A stretch of DNA of 64,000 nt from Batillaria attramentaria (taxonomy: Eukaryota > Mollusca > Gastropoda > Batillariidae). This document shows, one piece after another, positions 11,536-24,253 of this stretch. The translations under genes and the position numbers were made by a program. Location of the stretch: the NCBI GenBank assembly GCA_018292915.2, contig JACVVK020000172.1:124001-188000 (forward strand), given 5' to 3'. Positions within the stretch are counted from its first letter, which is position 1. Each line of letters starts with the position of its first letter. The notes beneath the pieces were generated by a model. That model worked only from the letters and a program-made list of their open reading frames with translations. It did no database searches and was not told where the DNA came from.

Positions 11536-13020
11536 ATATGTCCGCGTGTGTGCGGGCGTGCGCGCGAGCCAGATGCGTTCTTGGTTTTGTGTAGAAACGT
11601 CCACTGACATTGACTTAGAGTATCAACTGCCAAAAGGCAAAGCAAACATTTTCTGATATCTGACAAAAAAAGACATACTTTATGTCTGACCGTGCTAGTT
11701 AAGATAAAAACAAGCGTGCGTGCGTGCCTGCGTGTGCGTGTGTCTCCCAACACCCGAACAGGGCATGGATCCGATACGAAGGAATTTGGGGCCCGTGTAA
11801 TTTCCGCTCTATCCCAGCTGTGCGTGTTGCTAATGCAATAACAGCAACATGTGTCTGTAGCAGAAAATCAATAATCCATTAACTCACACGTAAGAATTTT
11901 GAGCCTTGGAACGTACCAATAAACCTTTGAAATCCTCGCCTGCGTTGCCACGCTTATTACTGTTATTACTGTGCATGGTGAAACACAAGATCCTGTGCGC
12001 CATATTCTCACCCCATATGCACAGAGGGGCTCTAAGTCTGCTAAGTCTAAGGAATGTGCACCAGTTGTGTCTGTCGCTGGTCTTGAAGACGGCAATGTGG
12101 TTGAAACATCATCCAGTGTTACTGTTAGGCCTTTTTCATCTTAAAATCAGTGAATCAGTGAATCAGTAATCAGTGAATGTGTTCATTCTAAACGTGTGCA
12201 GATTTGTTACTATTGTGTACGCCTGTGTAAACTACGTTCTCTACAGTACATTGTAAACCATTACTCTGCACCCCCCTCCTCCCCCCACCCCCAATTTCAT
12301 CTCAAGATAGCTTCCTTCCTCAAACTAAACGAATTCTCTCTCCCCCCCCCCTCCCCACCCCCACCCCCGGGAGGACAATAAAGTACTGTATTGTAGTGTA
12401 AAGTCTCCACCATGTTCGTGTTAATTAATAAATAAATAAAGTAATAAACCAAACGATCAGCATGTAAGGACATTTCGCAGTAAACGCGTCTACACTGTTC
12501 ACTACACCGTAAGTCTCGTTAGGAATTGCGACCGTGTTCCGTACATAATTATTCATACGAGCATCCTCAAAGTTTGGCTTGATGTGCTCCTGGGTAATTT
12601 TACAACGCATTTACAAGAATTAAAAAAAAAAAAGTTTAAACCAAATAAATATCACGCACGGACATCCTACAATAATTTTCTACGCAGTTTACAATACGTG
12701 TCTTTATGAATTGTGCCCCTGTTCCTGAGCTGTTCCAGCCGGTATGTATCCTAACTCGATGTTATCTGGGCTAGCGACAGCTGGGGAGCATCAAGTTAGC
12801 CAATGAAACGCCACTCGTACATAAAACGCCGTAATGAATGTGTAGACCCCTACAGCCTGGTAATAAACCTCATGTCATCGGCCAGACCAATGACGCGGTG
12901 GTGATGAGACCTACACGCCGCACGTGCCCCTGACAAACACAGTCATAAGAAGTTGTATTTGTAAAGTTTGTATGCAGCTCCAGGCAGGCTATTCAGAACT
13001 CGGGCGGTACAAGTCAGCCA
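11536..13020. other. Non-coding segment, no gene seen
   Basis: C-rich runs at 12269-12290 and 12341-12367, an A/T-rich 12421-12445. No gene recognised. Confidence 0.4.
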
Positions 13021-13037
13021 AGAGAAATGGCAGTACA

Positions 13038-13122
13038 TAATAATAATAATACATGGCTTTTATAGAGCGCTGTTCTCCCGCTCCAAGGACTCGCTGCGCT
13101 TAAAGCACACACACACACACAC
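13038..13122. repeat. (AAT)n-headed dispersed repeat fragment plus short (CA)n
   Basis: A short (AAT)n is followed by 'tggcttttatagagcgct' and an 'aaggactcgctgcgctt' tract, then (CA)n. The layout (AAT repeat, then a 'tata.gcgct' motif) resembles the unit following the large (AAT)n array at 61153-61281, so it may be a truncated relative. Confidence 0.4.
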
Positions 13123-13248
13123 TATCCACATCCCCTCCGCTTACATACAATTTGGCAGTGCAACGAACTCATGATGCACACAGACACTGAGAAACATGTA
13201 ACATGTATATATGTAGGATTGTTCTATTCTTACGAGGGACCAGAAAGG

Positions 13249-13312
13249 TTGTTTGTTTGTTTGTTTGTTTGTTTGTTTGTTTGTTTGTTTGTTTGTTTGT
13301 TTGTTTGTTTTT
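13249..13312. repeat. (TTTG)n microsatellite
   Basis: About 15 units of TTTG without interruption. Confidence 0.95.
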
Positions 13313-13562
13313 AAGTCAAGGCAGGATCTACACAAAGGAAGCCAATGGAAGTCTAGAAGTAGCGAGTAGAGAGTGGGTGGGTGGTTGTAAGCGGGTTGAA
13401 CGTCCTTTTCCATCACATAAGGGTAAAGTATGGTGGTTTTTGCTGTAGTTGCCTGTGACATCATCTCCCCTTCAACTGGACAGGGCAGACTAAAATACGT
13501 ATGCCGTGTTTGTAAGATTCTTGTATGACGACAGAACGTCAGCTACAAAAGGGGACTGAGTC

Positions 13563-13722
13563 GGGTGACGGATCCGGCTGAGAGCTGGACTCGAGCTCAG
13601 AAGGTCCCGGGGTTGAATCCCGACAGGATCAAAACTTGTACAGGCTTTTGCAAGTGTCCTCGTCGCCCAATGAACGAGAGCCTCAAAACGCACGCACCCC
13701 CAAACACTCATCCATCCACCTA
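13563..13722 (+). mobile_element. tRNA-derived SINE (old copy)
   Basis: A tRNA-like head has an A-box-like 'ggctgagagctgg' and a B box 'ggggttgaatcc' (13609-13620). It is followed by an unrelated tail ending in 'acgcacccccaaacactcatccatcc', reminiscent of the 3' ends of the better-preserved SINEs at 44861 and 61465. No clear target duplication. Confidence 0.55.
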
Positions 13723-16008
13723 CTTACACCTTCCTGTTATGAAAACTGTCTGTTTCAACAATGAAAACAGTACACTGAAAATACCTCACACTAAAACTAA
13801 AATCACTTCTAAATGTTTTGTTGTTGTTGGTTTTTTGTATAAATGCGAAAGTCCGGTCAAACGCACTTTTCAAGCGGCCAGCGTAATGTCCTTTGTGAGA
13901 TCCTATAAATAAATCAGTGAGACTCACTGAGTGTGATTCACCGGTTCCTATTTTTGATTCAGGACTGAGGCTTCAGACAAACTTATTGTTCACAATTCTG
14001 AACGGAAAGATTACTAAGCGGGGAGCAGGACAGGAGAATAATGAGCGCGATTCACCACGAGTAGAATTCACTGCCAAAGCGCACGCCAGCGCCAAAGTTC
14101 AGACAGGTGCGTTCCCGTTTGTTATCGAACAGCCGCCATGCCGGCCATACGGTCGCATTTTCAATTTGTCAAGGTAGCAACATGCGGAGAACAGCTGAGC
14201 CGTAGTGAGACGGGCTCATTAGAGAGGACAATCTGACTTATTAGCGCTCCAATCATTGTCCGCCACACCACGGGGGCAATTCTGTCCTGCGACAGCTTTC
14301 TGTGATGCGGTCAAGGTCAGCTGTAACCGTTACTGTATCGGCATACTCGTCTGTATGATCCACCCACGTGGATGATCCATGTAACAGCAATCCCAAAAAT
14401 ACTTCCACGACCAATCGGCCATTACGGTGGGAATCAAGTCCCATCTTCGGGCATACACAGGCTCACCAACCGAACTGTAAGGGGGAGACAGACAGACAGA
14501 CAGACAGACAGCGCAAAGAGAACCAGGATGAGAGTTCTATCCACCTCTCAAAGTGACCTTTTACTGGCTTGATCACAAAACCAAATAAACTGTTCAGTAA
14601 AATAAGAAGAGAAGGCATCACGGCCTCTTGATAGCTTTAAAACGTCAATGCGCGCTCTGCCCGGACAGCAGGCAAATAAGATTTTAAAAATTTATGTCAG
14701 TTCAAGTTTAACACTCATGCAACTGAAGCATGCTTAAGAACGTTTCGAGTGACAAGCGGTGGAAGCGTGCCCCGGGGCCTGTGACAACTTAAAAGTCAGA
14801 TCGCTTCCATTGTGTCTTGCCAACATCGAACGCGAATATTTAAACTAATTAAAGGAACAGACAGCACCTGAAAAGCGAACGAATTTCCATAATTTACAAA
14901 AAAAATAAAAAATATAAGGCTTTGCCTGAAGTGAAAGTTCATTTGGACAATTATGCCGCACTTTTAATCTTGCGACCTCTAGTAGTCGGGAAGAAAGACG
15001 TTCTTTAAGATTCGCTTCCTATTTTGCCAGGGGCTTCTCTCCAGACACACGGACCAAAACTATTCAAACGGACCAAACAACAGATCCGCACGTTCACGAC
15101 AAAATATGACGCCGACCTTGACCTATGACGTCACTTGTTACGTCTGACTGGTTTTAGTGCGCAACAAACTGATTTCGCAAACACTACTGTATGTTTAACG
15201 CGTAATGGGGCTTTAACAAAAAGGACCTTTTTCTTTTCTTTTTCTTTTGTTTCAAACAGCACATCGAAAAGGTCAACGTCTGGAACTGTTGAAAATGGTG
15301 AAACTGCCACTTGACACCAAGAGACAATCGAATCAGCTTGTGCGGAATAATTTGTTTTTTAAGGTCAGCTGAAATGCGTGTTGAAGGAGCTGACAGATTT
15401 CACTCCCTAATTTCGTTCACAGCAAACCAAGAACGTGATTGTGGTGTCTGCTTGCAAACTGAAACTAGCGCATTCAGCACTTTGTGCAGTTTTCACAAAG
15501 CGGGCACACACACACACACGCTTTCATAAGCGAAAGATACATCACTCTGAAACAATTATCTCGCATGGAGGTAGACACCTAGATACGTGTTTAGGCTATT
15601 CATAATATCCATGCCGTGAACTTACGAAGCTGCCCAGGGCACTGTAGCCAGCCTCTAGATGCAGGTGATGTGCCGAACCGATAAGCGGTAAATGTCAACT
15701 GTAAGGAGAACATGGAGTGGGTGTGGGATTAGCAACTCTCACTTGTCATGTACCGTCAGGTGCTGCTCTACGTGTCCACAGAGTTGTAATCCAACCGGTA
15801 ACCGGGCCTCAGCAGATGGCACACACTCACGGATGTAAAAACTGATTCTTAACCCATCCTCCCTGTCCAAAAGACTCCGTAATTCGACTGATCTACTTCG
15901 TAGCAGGAGCAGATGTGTAGATCGCAAAGTTACGACCACTAACGTTCAAACCAATCTCGCCTATCTCATAATCTGTATGCACACACAGGTTTTTAAGATG
16001 CGGCTACG
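13723..16008. other. Non-coding segment, no gene seen
   Basis: Includes a short (CAGA)n at 14488-14511 and a short (CA)n at 15506-15520. No exon or RNA gene recognised. Confidence 0.4.
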
Positions 16009-16132
16009 GAGGTTGGTTAGGTTGGATGGTTGGCTAGATGGATGGTTGATTCGTTAATCAGTAGGTTGGTTGACTGGTTAGTTGGTTGGTTGATTGGACG
16101 GTTGGTTGGTTGATTGGTTAGTTGATTGAATG
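16009..16132. repeat. Degenerate (GGTT/GATT)n tract
   Basis: An irregular array of ggtt, gatt and ggat tetranucleotides of about 120 bp directly upstream of a SINE-like copy; it could be the expanded tail of that minus-strand element. Confidence 0.75.
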
Positions 16133-16292
16133 GTTGACGCCCTTTTCTATTATCAATGGTGTCACCAAGAGTTAAAGGCGGAGCAACAAATGGAAAAGCT
16201 AGCACAACTGTTTGACGCCCAGCCGGGGATCGAACTCAAGGCCCGACCACTGACAGTCAAGTACCGCTCGGCTACTGCGGCTGTTCCAGCTG
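16133..16292 (-). mobile_element. tRNA-derived SINE (minus strand, diverged)
   Basis: Read on the minus strand it has an A-box region (16263-16274, 'tagccgagcggt') and a B box 'gagttcgatcc' (16227-16237), followed by a body that ends with 'agaaaagggcgtc', parallel to the 'ggaaaaggacgtt' end of the main SINE family here. It is older or belongs to a sister subfamily. The (GGTT)n tract at 16009-16132 sits where its 3' tail would be. Confidence 0.6.
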
Positions 16293-16847
16293 GGTTGGAC
16301 GTATTAAACGTAATTAGTACTGTGCTGCAGTAACATGTCGTGCTCAGCAGAATCATGATGGCGGAAAGCTTTCTAAGGGTAAAGACATGCGTAGAAACTA
16401 GTTGTTTTGTGCTTAGCGTGATCGCCATTACACCAAGCACACCCTACACTCCACCTACTGTATCTACACGTGACAGAGCTGAAATACAGACCGCACACCC
16501 TTTGAGAAAATAATTTAGAACCATTACTGAAGTCTTTTTACACGGGAAGGGAAGTTTCAAACGTGTGCAGCGAAAACCAATTTAATGCCTGGAACCGCGC
16601 AGCTCGCAATAGTAACAGCAATAATACCGGACTGAGTCGAGTAGGCGGACAGAAAGGGATCTCTTTCCCATCAACCGTAAGAAAGACAATCGCCTGCGTA
16701 AAAGCCAAGCAACACGATTTACTTCAGCAACGGCCTTTCAGTCTCATCCTCCCTGGTGAACGTGTTTACAGGACGTCAGTCATCGTATGTCTATTGTCAA
16801 ATTCGATCAATACTGTAAAACGTTACCAGCGCAAGACGGCGCTAAAG
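16293..16847. other. Non-coding segment, no gene seen
   Basis: No repeat or exon recognised. Confidence 0.35.
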
Positions 16848-16926
16848 TCTAGTGGGATTTGGTCTAGTGGTTAAGGTATCCCACTTCGGATCCTGAGCCG
16901 CCCGGTTCGATTCCCTGGTGGGCAGG
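16848..16926 (+). mobile_element. tRNA-like sequence, probably a SINE head or tRNA pseudogene
   Basis: A box 'tggtctagtgg' (16860-16870) and B box 'ggttcgattcc' (16904-16914) are at normal tRNA spacing, but the anticodon stem does not pair well and no complete acceptor stem is visible. A (TTTG)n run follows at 16935-16953, as often seen at SINE tails. Not accepted as a functional tRNA gene. Confidence 0.55.
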
Positions 16927-17296
16927 AATCTGGATGTTTGTTTGTTTGTTTGTTTTGGGGGGTGTTTGTTTTATTTTTTTCAAATCGAGTTTAAATCACG
17001 TGCAGACTTGTTTCCGGTGCTTGCCCCGCCCTCGTGTACACACGCATGCACAAATATCAAATATGCACGATAAACATCCCGCGTCCATCTTTCGAAGAAG
17101 AGTAGGCTGTGGCCGGTGGCGTGGAAAACAGAAATACATGTACTGTCGCGCGCACCAGCCTGAATAGCAGGGTGAGGGTTTGCACATAAAGAAGCGCTTA
17201 GCGGCAGCAGGCTTTCACTGCTTCGTCCTCCAGCCCTGCGGTGCCATGAGCATTTCAGAAAAAAATGGATATGCGCGCCGAGGAGAAGTCAACCCT

Positions 17297-17297
<1 letters not shown>
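16927..17297. other. Non-coding segment, no gene seen
   Basis: T/G-rich 16935-16985, otherwise unremarkable. Confidence 0.35.
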
Positions 17298-17362
<65 letters not shown>

Positions 17363-17387
17363 ACACACACGCACGAGAGAGAGAGAC
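17298..17387. repeat. (AC)n-(GA)n compound microsatellite
   Basis: About 72 bases of (AC)n with one AT interruption, then (GA)n. Confidence 0.95.
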
Positions 17388-18326
17388 TGACGAGACTGGT
17401 GATGGGGAACGGAAGAGGTCAGGGCCAAAGATTTTCTGGAACGCAGTGCAGCTACTATTGTACTAATTATACGCTCATGAAGACGATGACTGTAGTTAGC
17501 AGGCATGTATGTAATAACTCAAGGCTGCATACACACTATGTAGAGTCTTTTGCTTTCTCCGGCATTACGTCGGTGTACAGCCTCGTTCTGTCGATGCCAG
17601 CAACCAATCAAATAGACCAGCGTTTAGTCTCCAGCAGTAACGTAGGCGTGACAAAATCGAAGAAACAACACAAGGATTAAGAAATCAACGCGGAAAAGTT
17701 CACGCTACAGACACAAAACTTAAAGGTCATCCAAAGAGTGAAAAAAAATCAAGAAAAAAGATATGACCTGTGGGAGTGGGAGTCTCACAGATTGAAAAGT
17801 CAGGATTGGCATGCAGACATCTCACGTTGATCGTCACTTGTGGGGTTAAAATACTGGTCGTGTTCGATTAACACCTACAGAGCTATTCTCAGCTAGATTA
17901 CAAAAATCTCGGTGTCTGCGTGGCAGTACAATGAATTGTATGTATTGATGACAGGACTGGAGAAAGATGTAGGAAGATGATGGGCAAAGATTTACGCTTG
18001 TTTCAGCAAGGACTCTGACGTCTGTGTGGGAAGATTCTACGCGAATGCAAATTTATGCTTGTGTCAGCAATTTTTTTTCCGAACTGCCTAGATATTTAAA
18101 TAATTGCAGCCTACAGAAATGCATACGTGACCTGCATGATTGTATTTTACAAGTACTGAGAAGGACAATAAAAAAAAATGACATAACTAAGAAAAAGAAA
18201 AATACTTTCCATTAGAAAAGTAGAAAAGTAAGTCAATGTGTTATATCTAGTAAAGATAAACTCACACATGGGCTACAGGAAGAACCCCCACTACCCCCTC
18301 TACCGTTCCTCCTCCAGGAAACACGG

Positions 18327-18327
<1 letters not shown>
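17388..18327. other. Non-coding segment, no gene seen
   Basis: A-rich stretches near 17738-17760 and 18170-18205. No exon recognised. Confidence 0.35.

Positions 18328-18383
<56 letters not shown>
18328..18383. repeat. (CA)n microsatellite
   Basis: About 28 uninterrupted CA units. Confidence 0.95.
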
Positions 18384-18385
<2 letters not shown>

Positions 18386-18814
18386 TTTATAAAAAGTGTT
18401 CGAGCCATGTGCCATCGACCTCCAGCTAGTCAAGATAGAAAATTTTCGAGTCTTCAGTAAGTGTCCACATATATGCACAGAAAGACAAGAAAAACTACTG
18501 AAAAAGTAAATAATAACGTCATAATAACCAGTCGTCCACAAGCCCGGCCATCGGAACGTAGGTTTTTAGCACTCACATTTCAGTCTCTACCGCTACTTCT
18601 GAGACAATAAACGAGGTGCGTGTGTGTGACAGTTGTAAGGCAACACAACAAACTTTTCAATTCGCGTAACAGCGGGTACCTAAACGTGTGTCTATCAACT
18701 GGTTAGATCCTTGCGTTGAGTGCGGGTCTGGTATCTCGAGGCATACCCTGCAAACACAGTTTCCTAATTCACTCAGGTTCTGGCGAAGAAGCCGGAGATG
18801 AGACGCCTCCGAGG

Positions 18815-18816
<2 letters not shown>
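18384..18816. other. Non-coding segment, no gene seen
   Basis: No recognisable exon, repeat family or RNA gene. Confidence 0.35.

Positions 18817-18895
<79 letters not shown>
18817..18895. repeat. (CA)n microsatellite
   Basis: About 39 uninterrupted CA units. Confidence 0.95.
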
Positions 18896-18897
<2 letters not shown>

Positions 18898-19613
18898 CGT
18901 GTCCTATCTCACTATCTCTACAGCTACAAGGATGTAAAGTGTTAAATACATTCTGCATGCATTGCCTACACTATACTGTACGTTATGATGTTATGACTAT
19001 AACCACATCCCTGCTTGGCACCTAAGGGTACACAGACATGACGTGCATTGTTGCATCACCAGGACAGTTAGACTGACGCACTGTGCACGGATTCTCCTAA
19101 TCGTCACCATACGACCGACATGGGCAGAAATAGCGTGCACAAAGAAACTGTACTGCCCGCAAGCTGGCAACTCAACAATAGGTAAACATGCGGTCGAGTC
19201 TGTCTGGGACAACGCCAAGTCGGCTCGCTCCAGATCGCAATCTTGCGTCTACCGCAACCTGTACTCACTCTACCTGCAGCCAGCAGGTTTCGCGGAGGGG
19301 GAAAAGATGAGTGGGAAAACAGGAAAAGGGGGAAAAAAATGGCACTGCAACTGGTTTCGTTAATCAAAAGCCCTCACTGCAAAATGGCTTCAAGCTGAGA
19401 AATGCTTCAGTGTAGATACGCTAGTTTCCAAAAGGACGGAGGAAAGGGGAGGAGCGGGAGATGGGGGAGGAGCGGGAGAAGGAGGGGGGCGGGAGGGCGG
19501 AGGGGGGGGGGGTAAGGAACAGCAATGGAAGCAGCTGAAAAGCCCTAAAATTAAGAATTCTTTTCAATTCCATTTTCATTCACAAGAGCGTGAAACTTGC
19601 CGACCTTTCAATG
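18896..19613. other. Non-coding segment with purine-rich G tract
   Basis: A strongly purine-rich, G-rich stretch at 19435-19515 on the plus strand; no exon recognised. Confidence 0.4.
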
Positions 19614-19618
19614 GCGCG

Positions 19619-19679
<61 letters not shown>
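19614..19679. repeat. (CG)n-(CA)n compound microsatellite
   Basis: A short (CG)n of about 6 units, potentially Z-DNA forming, runs into about 26 CA units, also an alternating purine-pyrimidine tract. Confidence 0.95.
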
Positions 19680-19681
<2 letters not shown>

Positions 19682-21984
19682 GGCAGGACTAATTTAAAGC
19701 CTCAAGTCTGCCAGGCATATAACTTCATAAGAACGCTGTGCCTGTGAAAAACTTTTCTGATTGGTGGCTATTTTTAGCGACTTTGTCGATCGGCATGTTA
19801 GTACAGGTATGGAAGCGTTAGGCCAAAGGAGGTGACATTTCTCTACTATCAGAAGCCGCAACGTCACGAAAATGGCCGAATAACGAAAAGGAACATCTGC
19901 TCATCTGGCAAACTGCCGTAGAGTGTTGTAAGCGGCAGTTTATGTTTTCACCTCAGACGTCATTACGAATACAGAGATTTTCAATAGAACGCTCCCTCAG
20001 TAACTGAATGTGATTAATGCTGTGTGTAAAATGACACTTCTTCCCCATCTACGCAGGGCCGCTGCAACATCAACACACGGAAAACCCGAAACCCGAGCAA
20101 AAATAATGGCACAAATAAATGCTCCCTATAGCAAGGCTGAACCAATAATTTTCACAGCAGTCCAGGTCGGCATGGGATGCTGACAGGAGATGCAAACACA
20201 GAGAACGCCGGGAGTCTGACTCGCCTATCAGGATTCGATCATCAATCGAGAGAAAGTTGCCCACCTTTGCGATTCTCTGCTCTTTTCGCCGGCAACTTAT
20301 GAGGTTCAGCCGAGGTGGGGCCCATTTATCAGACTGGCACGTTCACACCGATACAGACCGGGATTAAATGGCACCGGTTCACATTGAGACAGGCGGCGTA
20401 CCAACTACCAAGTTGATGAGGCGCTCTCTCTCTCTCTCTCTCTCTCTCATGCGTATAGACACCGACAGACAAATAAAGAGATGCAGAGACAGACAACGGT
20501 AGTGCGTTATGCTAACACGCATATAAATCACACATAAACGGCCTATTATCCTACATCACTTTCTCCGATTTCACTCCACCTTGAGAATAGTCGTGATACC
20601 TAAAGCGACTCGGAGCAAGCGTCGGCCGTGACTGGCACTCAGAGGGTTTCAGGTTCAAATTCCAAGAGAGTAAACTGTCCTTTTTCCGGTGCCCTCGGCG
20701 GCTTTGAACTCACCTCCATGATGGACCCACCTGCCCTGGCCAACAACTCTTTCTTAACTCTGACTCAGACCATAATCTCAACCTATTTTCATTCCCCTCC
20801 CGGCGCCCGCGTCTGAAATCACTTTCATTGTGGACAGGAGACGTTAGATTTCAGAACACCCACCCAACCACTCGGACTCCGGCCATTACTAGGGCAGTAA
20901 TCTCAGTCTATTTTCATTCTCCCACACTGTCCGTGTAAAGCCGCATTCACCCACTGGCCCTAGCACTACAGCCTCTTCGTTGATCAACTGTTTCTGGGGC
21001 CAGATTAAGGGAGTAAAGAGCTGTTTTTCTTCCCTCAACCCAGTGTCCCTGTACAAACAGGGCCCGCTCCATTACCAGTCTGCCTCCTAGTTCTAGTCAT
21101 CGGACTGGCAAACCTCCCCGCCGCTATCAACGTCGGTTGAAATACCGCGACACTAAGAGCGTATGACCAGAGAGTTGCACAGTTAGAACAGGAGCCGCAG
21201 CTACGTGTGACTACGTGGAACAGCAAAAAATGTGGAAGCGTGTGACTGTGAGAAGAAATATGTAGAGTTGCGAGTTGCATGTCCACGATGTGAGAGCGTT
21301 GTACTGTTCTGTGTGTTTCTATAGGCCGGGAAATGATGTACAAAGGTACCTTGTTTCAGTGGTACACTGCACAAGTTGCACTCGGGGTAAAAGCGCGACT
21401 GTGCAAATCTGTGAGTCAATGACGGGTCGTCACGGTGACATTTTCAGCCCGTATACATAAGGGAAGGGGAGAGGGGTATTTGTCAACTGAGATTTGTCTT
21501 GAATTTGTCTTGGAGCGATGGTTGCCTCAGTTAATGTCCAATACCATGTCGCCTAAGCAGTTTCGTTTCTGTCTCTAGCCGACGTTTGGTGTCCTCGTGT
21601 CTTGCCTGGTAACTCTTAGTCAATGAACTCCCCTACTTTCAGTGACTCAGCCCAGCGCTGTAGCCAGGGGACCGCGGAAGAAGTCTGCGACGATCCTAAT
21701 TCTCACGCAATTCAATTGACAGGGGCTGCCGGCCCACGCAAGGGCGACTCGCAATTCCAAACACGCTTCAACGGCCAGGAATTTCAACCGGGGGCTGAGG
21801 TCACTGGTCCCTTGGGGAGAGGGGCAGTCGCGCGATGCGTGTGGCGTTCAAATCCTGTCACAGTCTACAGCACGATGAGTAGAAGTAGTCAAGTCACGCT
21901 GACGATAACACGCAGATTTTTTTATTTTTTTTTTTTTTTTGGGGGGGGGCGCTCTCTCTCTCGACGGTGTCCGTAGTCCCTAAA

Positions 21985-21985
<1 letters not shown>
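19680..21985. other. Non-coding segment, no convincing gene
   Basis: (CT)n at 20423-20448 and a B-box-like 'caggttcaaattcc' near 20648-20662 without a clear A box. A second B-box-like 'ggcgttcaaatcctg' lies near 21843-21857, and poly-T/poly-G at 21918-21950. None is strong enough to annotate separately. Confidence 0.35.

Positions 21986-22056
<71 letters not shown>
21986..22056. repeat. (CA)n microsatellite, followed by (ATCG)n
   Basis: About 35 CA units. A short (ATCG)n palindromic tetranucleotide array follows at about 22071-22090. Confidence 0.95.
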
Positions 22057-22059
<3 letters not shown>

Positions 22060-22985
22060 TGCCCGAGCGTTATCGATCGATCGATCGATCTTTATACGCC
22101 CCCACGAAAGTAAGTATGGGTTGTGCGTTTGTCGACTTGTAACACGTGACAGTAAGTTGAGCTACATACGGAAAAACCCAAAACAAGCTTTGTGGGTAAA
22201 TCAATCACCCACCACCTTATCATTTGCGAATACTGCCCCGAGACACTCCAAACTGCGACGCTATCTAAACGATGTGCTCTAGTATCGTGAAGTGCTGAGG
22301 TGCAGAGGTGACGGGTACTGGACGGTAACCTCAGCTTACCAATAATTTATGCAGAACCCTATTTTCCTGCCCAAGTAAACAACACATGAGTGAACTTGAT
22401 GCTGAACAAACGCACTGTCTGTAGGACTTACATTAAAAAAAAAAGAAGAAGAAGAAGAATTTTTTTTTTTTTTACATATTTACAAGTCAGTAAGACATCT
22501 CGCACTACCGCAAAAGAAAAAAAAAATAACAAAGAACAGAACGCAATGGTAAGAACGGGGAATCCCCGTATGCGGTGTGAAACGTGTTAATAAGTCATTA
22601 ACACACACAAAACAGAACCCCCCTAGACTTTTACCCCACCTGCAACAAGACATGAGAAAGATCGCTATCGTTGGCGTCTCACGTACGTTCTATTAACCTG
22701 CATCACGCAACGGGGGAAGTGTTTTGACGATACATTCAGGCACGACGACACGGTAAGGTATGCACTGGTCGTCTCACACTTCATTTTCAACTGTGCGTGA
22801 AATAAACATATCTACACGACAGCACACGAAATTATACCGTGTTGCGCTGTGACACGAGACCTAAATTTAGCTGACCCCCGAAACCGGCGACACAGTATCT
22901 AATTGCATTCCAGCGCAGGCTGATGTCACCAGGGTATAACCTTAGTTTACTTTTCCCACACACGAAGAACTACCCACCTGACTCG
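22057..22985. other. Non-coding segment, no gene seen
   Basis: Poly-A/(GAA)n/poly-T run at 22434-22471. No exon recognised. Confidence 0.35.
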
Positions 22986-23060
22986 CCTGGTGCTCCAGTG
23001 GATTAGCAGTCTACTGCTACGGGCGTGCGCAAAGGGATGGGTTCAAATCCCTTTAATACT
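22986..23060 (+). mobile_element. tRNA-like sequence, SINE head or tRNA pseudogene
   Basis: A box region 22988-23001 and B box 'gggttcaaatcc' (23039-23050). A 4-bp D stem (tgct/agca) and most of a T stem can be drawn, but no complete acceptor stem or convincing anticodon arm. Treated as a degenerate tRNA-derived element. Confidence 0.5.
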
Positions 23061-24253
23061 GACATTGAGCGAAACGTAATACTAAAAGCCGTGCTTGTTC
23101 GAGGCAACAACAACAGGTCATAAGTATGCGGAGTTCATGAAACAGGTGGCAACTATATATATTAGCTATATTCTATATAACTATATGAATTTGAGAACAG
23201 GTGCACAGTGCCAGGATCGCAGTTAATAAAAGCAGTTAGGTGTTGATTTGATGTCTCATGCACATATTTACAAAACTGTCGTTTCAGCACGGATGAAGCA
23301 GCTTGGAAAATAGTGTTAACAGCAGTCAAACGTAGGAGCAGTGCTCTTGTTCTTGTCCGGCTGTGTACTGTGCTTGTGTTTGGGTCCAAGTCAGCAATAT
23401 TATGAAGTTCAGCACTGAAAGTGTTTTCTCCGTTGTACTTCGTGTGCATAGTTACCCGTCGTGTGTACACAAAGCAGCCACACAAGACACTGTCCCAATA
23501 CCAAACCAGGAGACTAAGCTAGGGCTAAGTCCATTTTTGCTAAGCCAACTTATCTTCTGGAACAATTTCGCTCGTGAGTGCGCTCGAAATACTTCATCTT
23601 GATGATTAGTACAGCTCTTCATGCGACACAATGTTGTTTACACTTTGAGCGAGCGGTCGAACATTCAGATTCTACGACTATTGTTAACACTACTGAGGCG
23701 CTCAAAAAGGGCCGCTGCGTCATCGAGTACGGTTCTGCTGGCCCAGTGCCAGTATTACAGACGCTCTCACTGTCATGGCAAAGCAAAACCAATTTGTTCC
23801 ACATTTCCCTTTGTTCTACCTTCAGAGGATCCCACTGCATAAACTAAGGAACATGGTTGTGCAAAATGGAGTGAATACCAGTAAAGTAGCTGCACACTAG
23901 CAGTCACGGACGCTGACAGTACGGTCATCACGGTCTACCATAACAATGTAGCGGGCGGAATCTTGCCAGACTCGTTTGGCACTCGGCGCCCGGCATTCTG
24001 CTGCCCACTAACTGCGCCGGTCACTGGGGCAGGAGTGTGTGGTATTGGCAGGCCCCTGGGTCCAGCTATAAGCGGCCTGATAAGGTCACGAGCCGGAGAC
24101 AACAGTGCAGATTACCACCATCGGGGCTATGGACAGCTTGTGGGGCTAATTGGCTTCCTGATGTCCACTAGGCATGCAATTGACCTTGAGGGTTCTCCCT
24201 TGGGATTGGGGATACCGTGTGTAGATTGCCACCGTATGTCAGCAACTTCGCAG
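23061..24253. other. Non-coding segment upstream of the RT fragment
   Basis: The frame of the reverse transcriptase stays open back to 23963, but residues before about 24254 show no RT motifs, so I read this as flanking sequence open by chance. Confidence 0.4.

Noticed and set aside
16848..23060. Functional tRNA genes at 16848 and 22986
   Set aside because: A and B boxes are present but acceptor and anticodon stems do not form; both fit SINE heads or pseudogenes.
23963..24253. N-terminal extension of the reverse transcriptase frame
   Set aside because: No RT palm motifs before FADD; the extension is open by chance and lies upstream of the truncated element.
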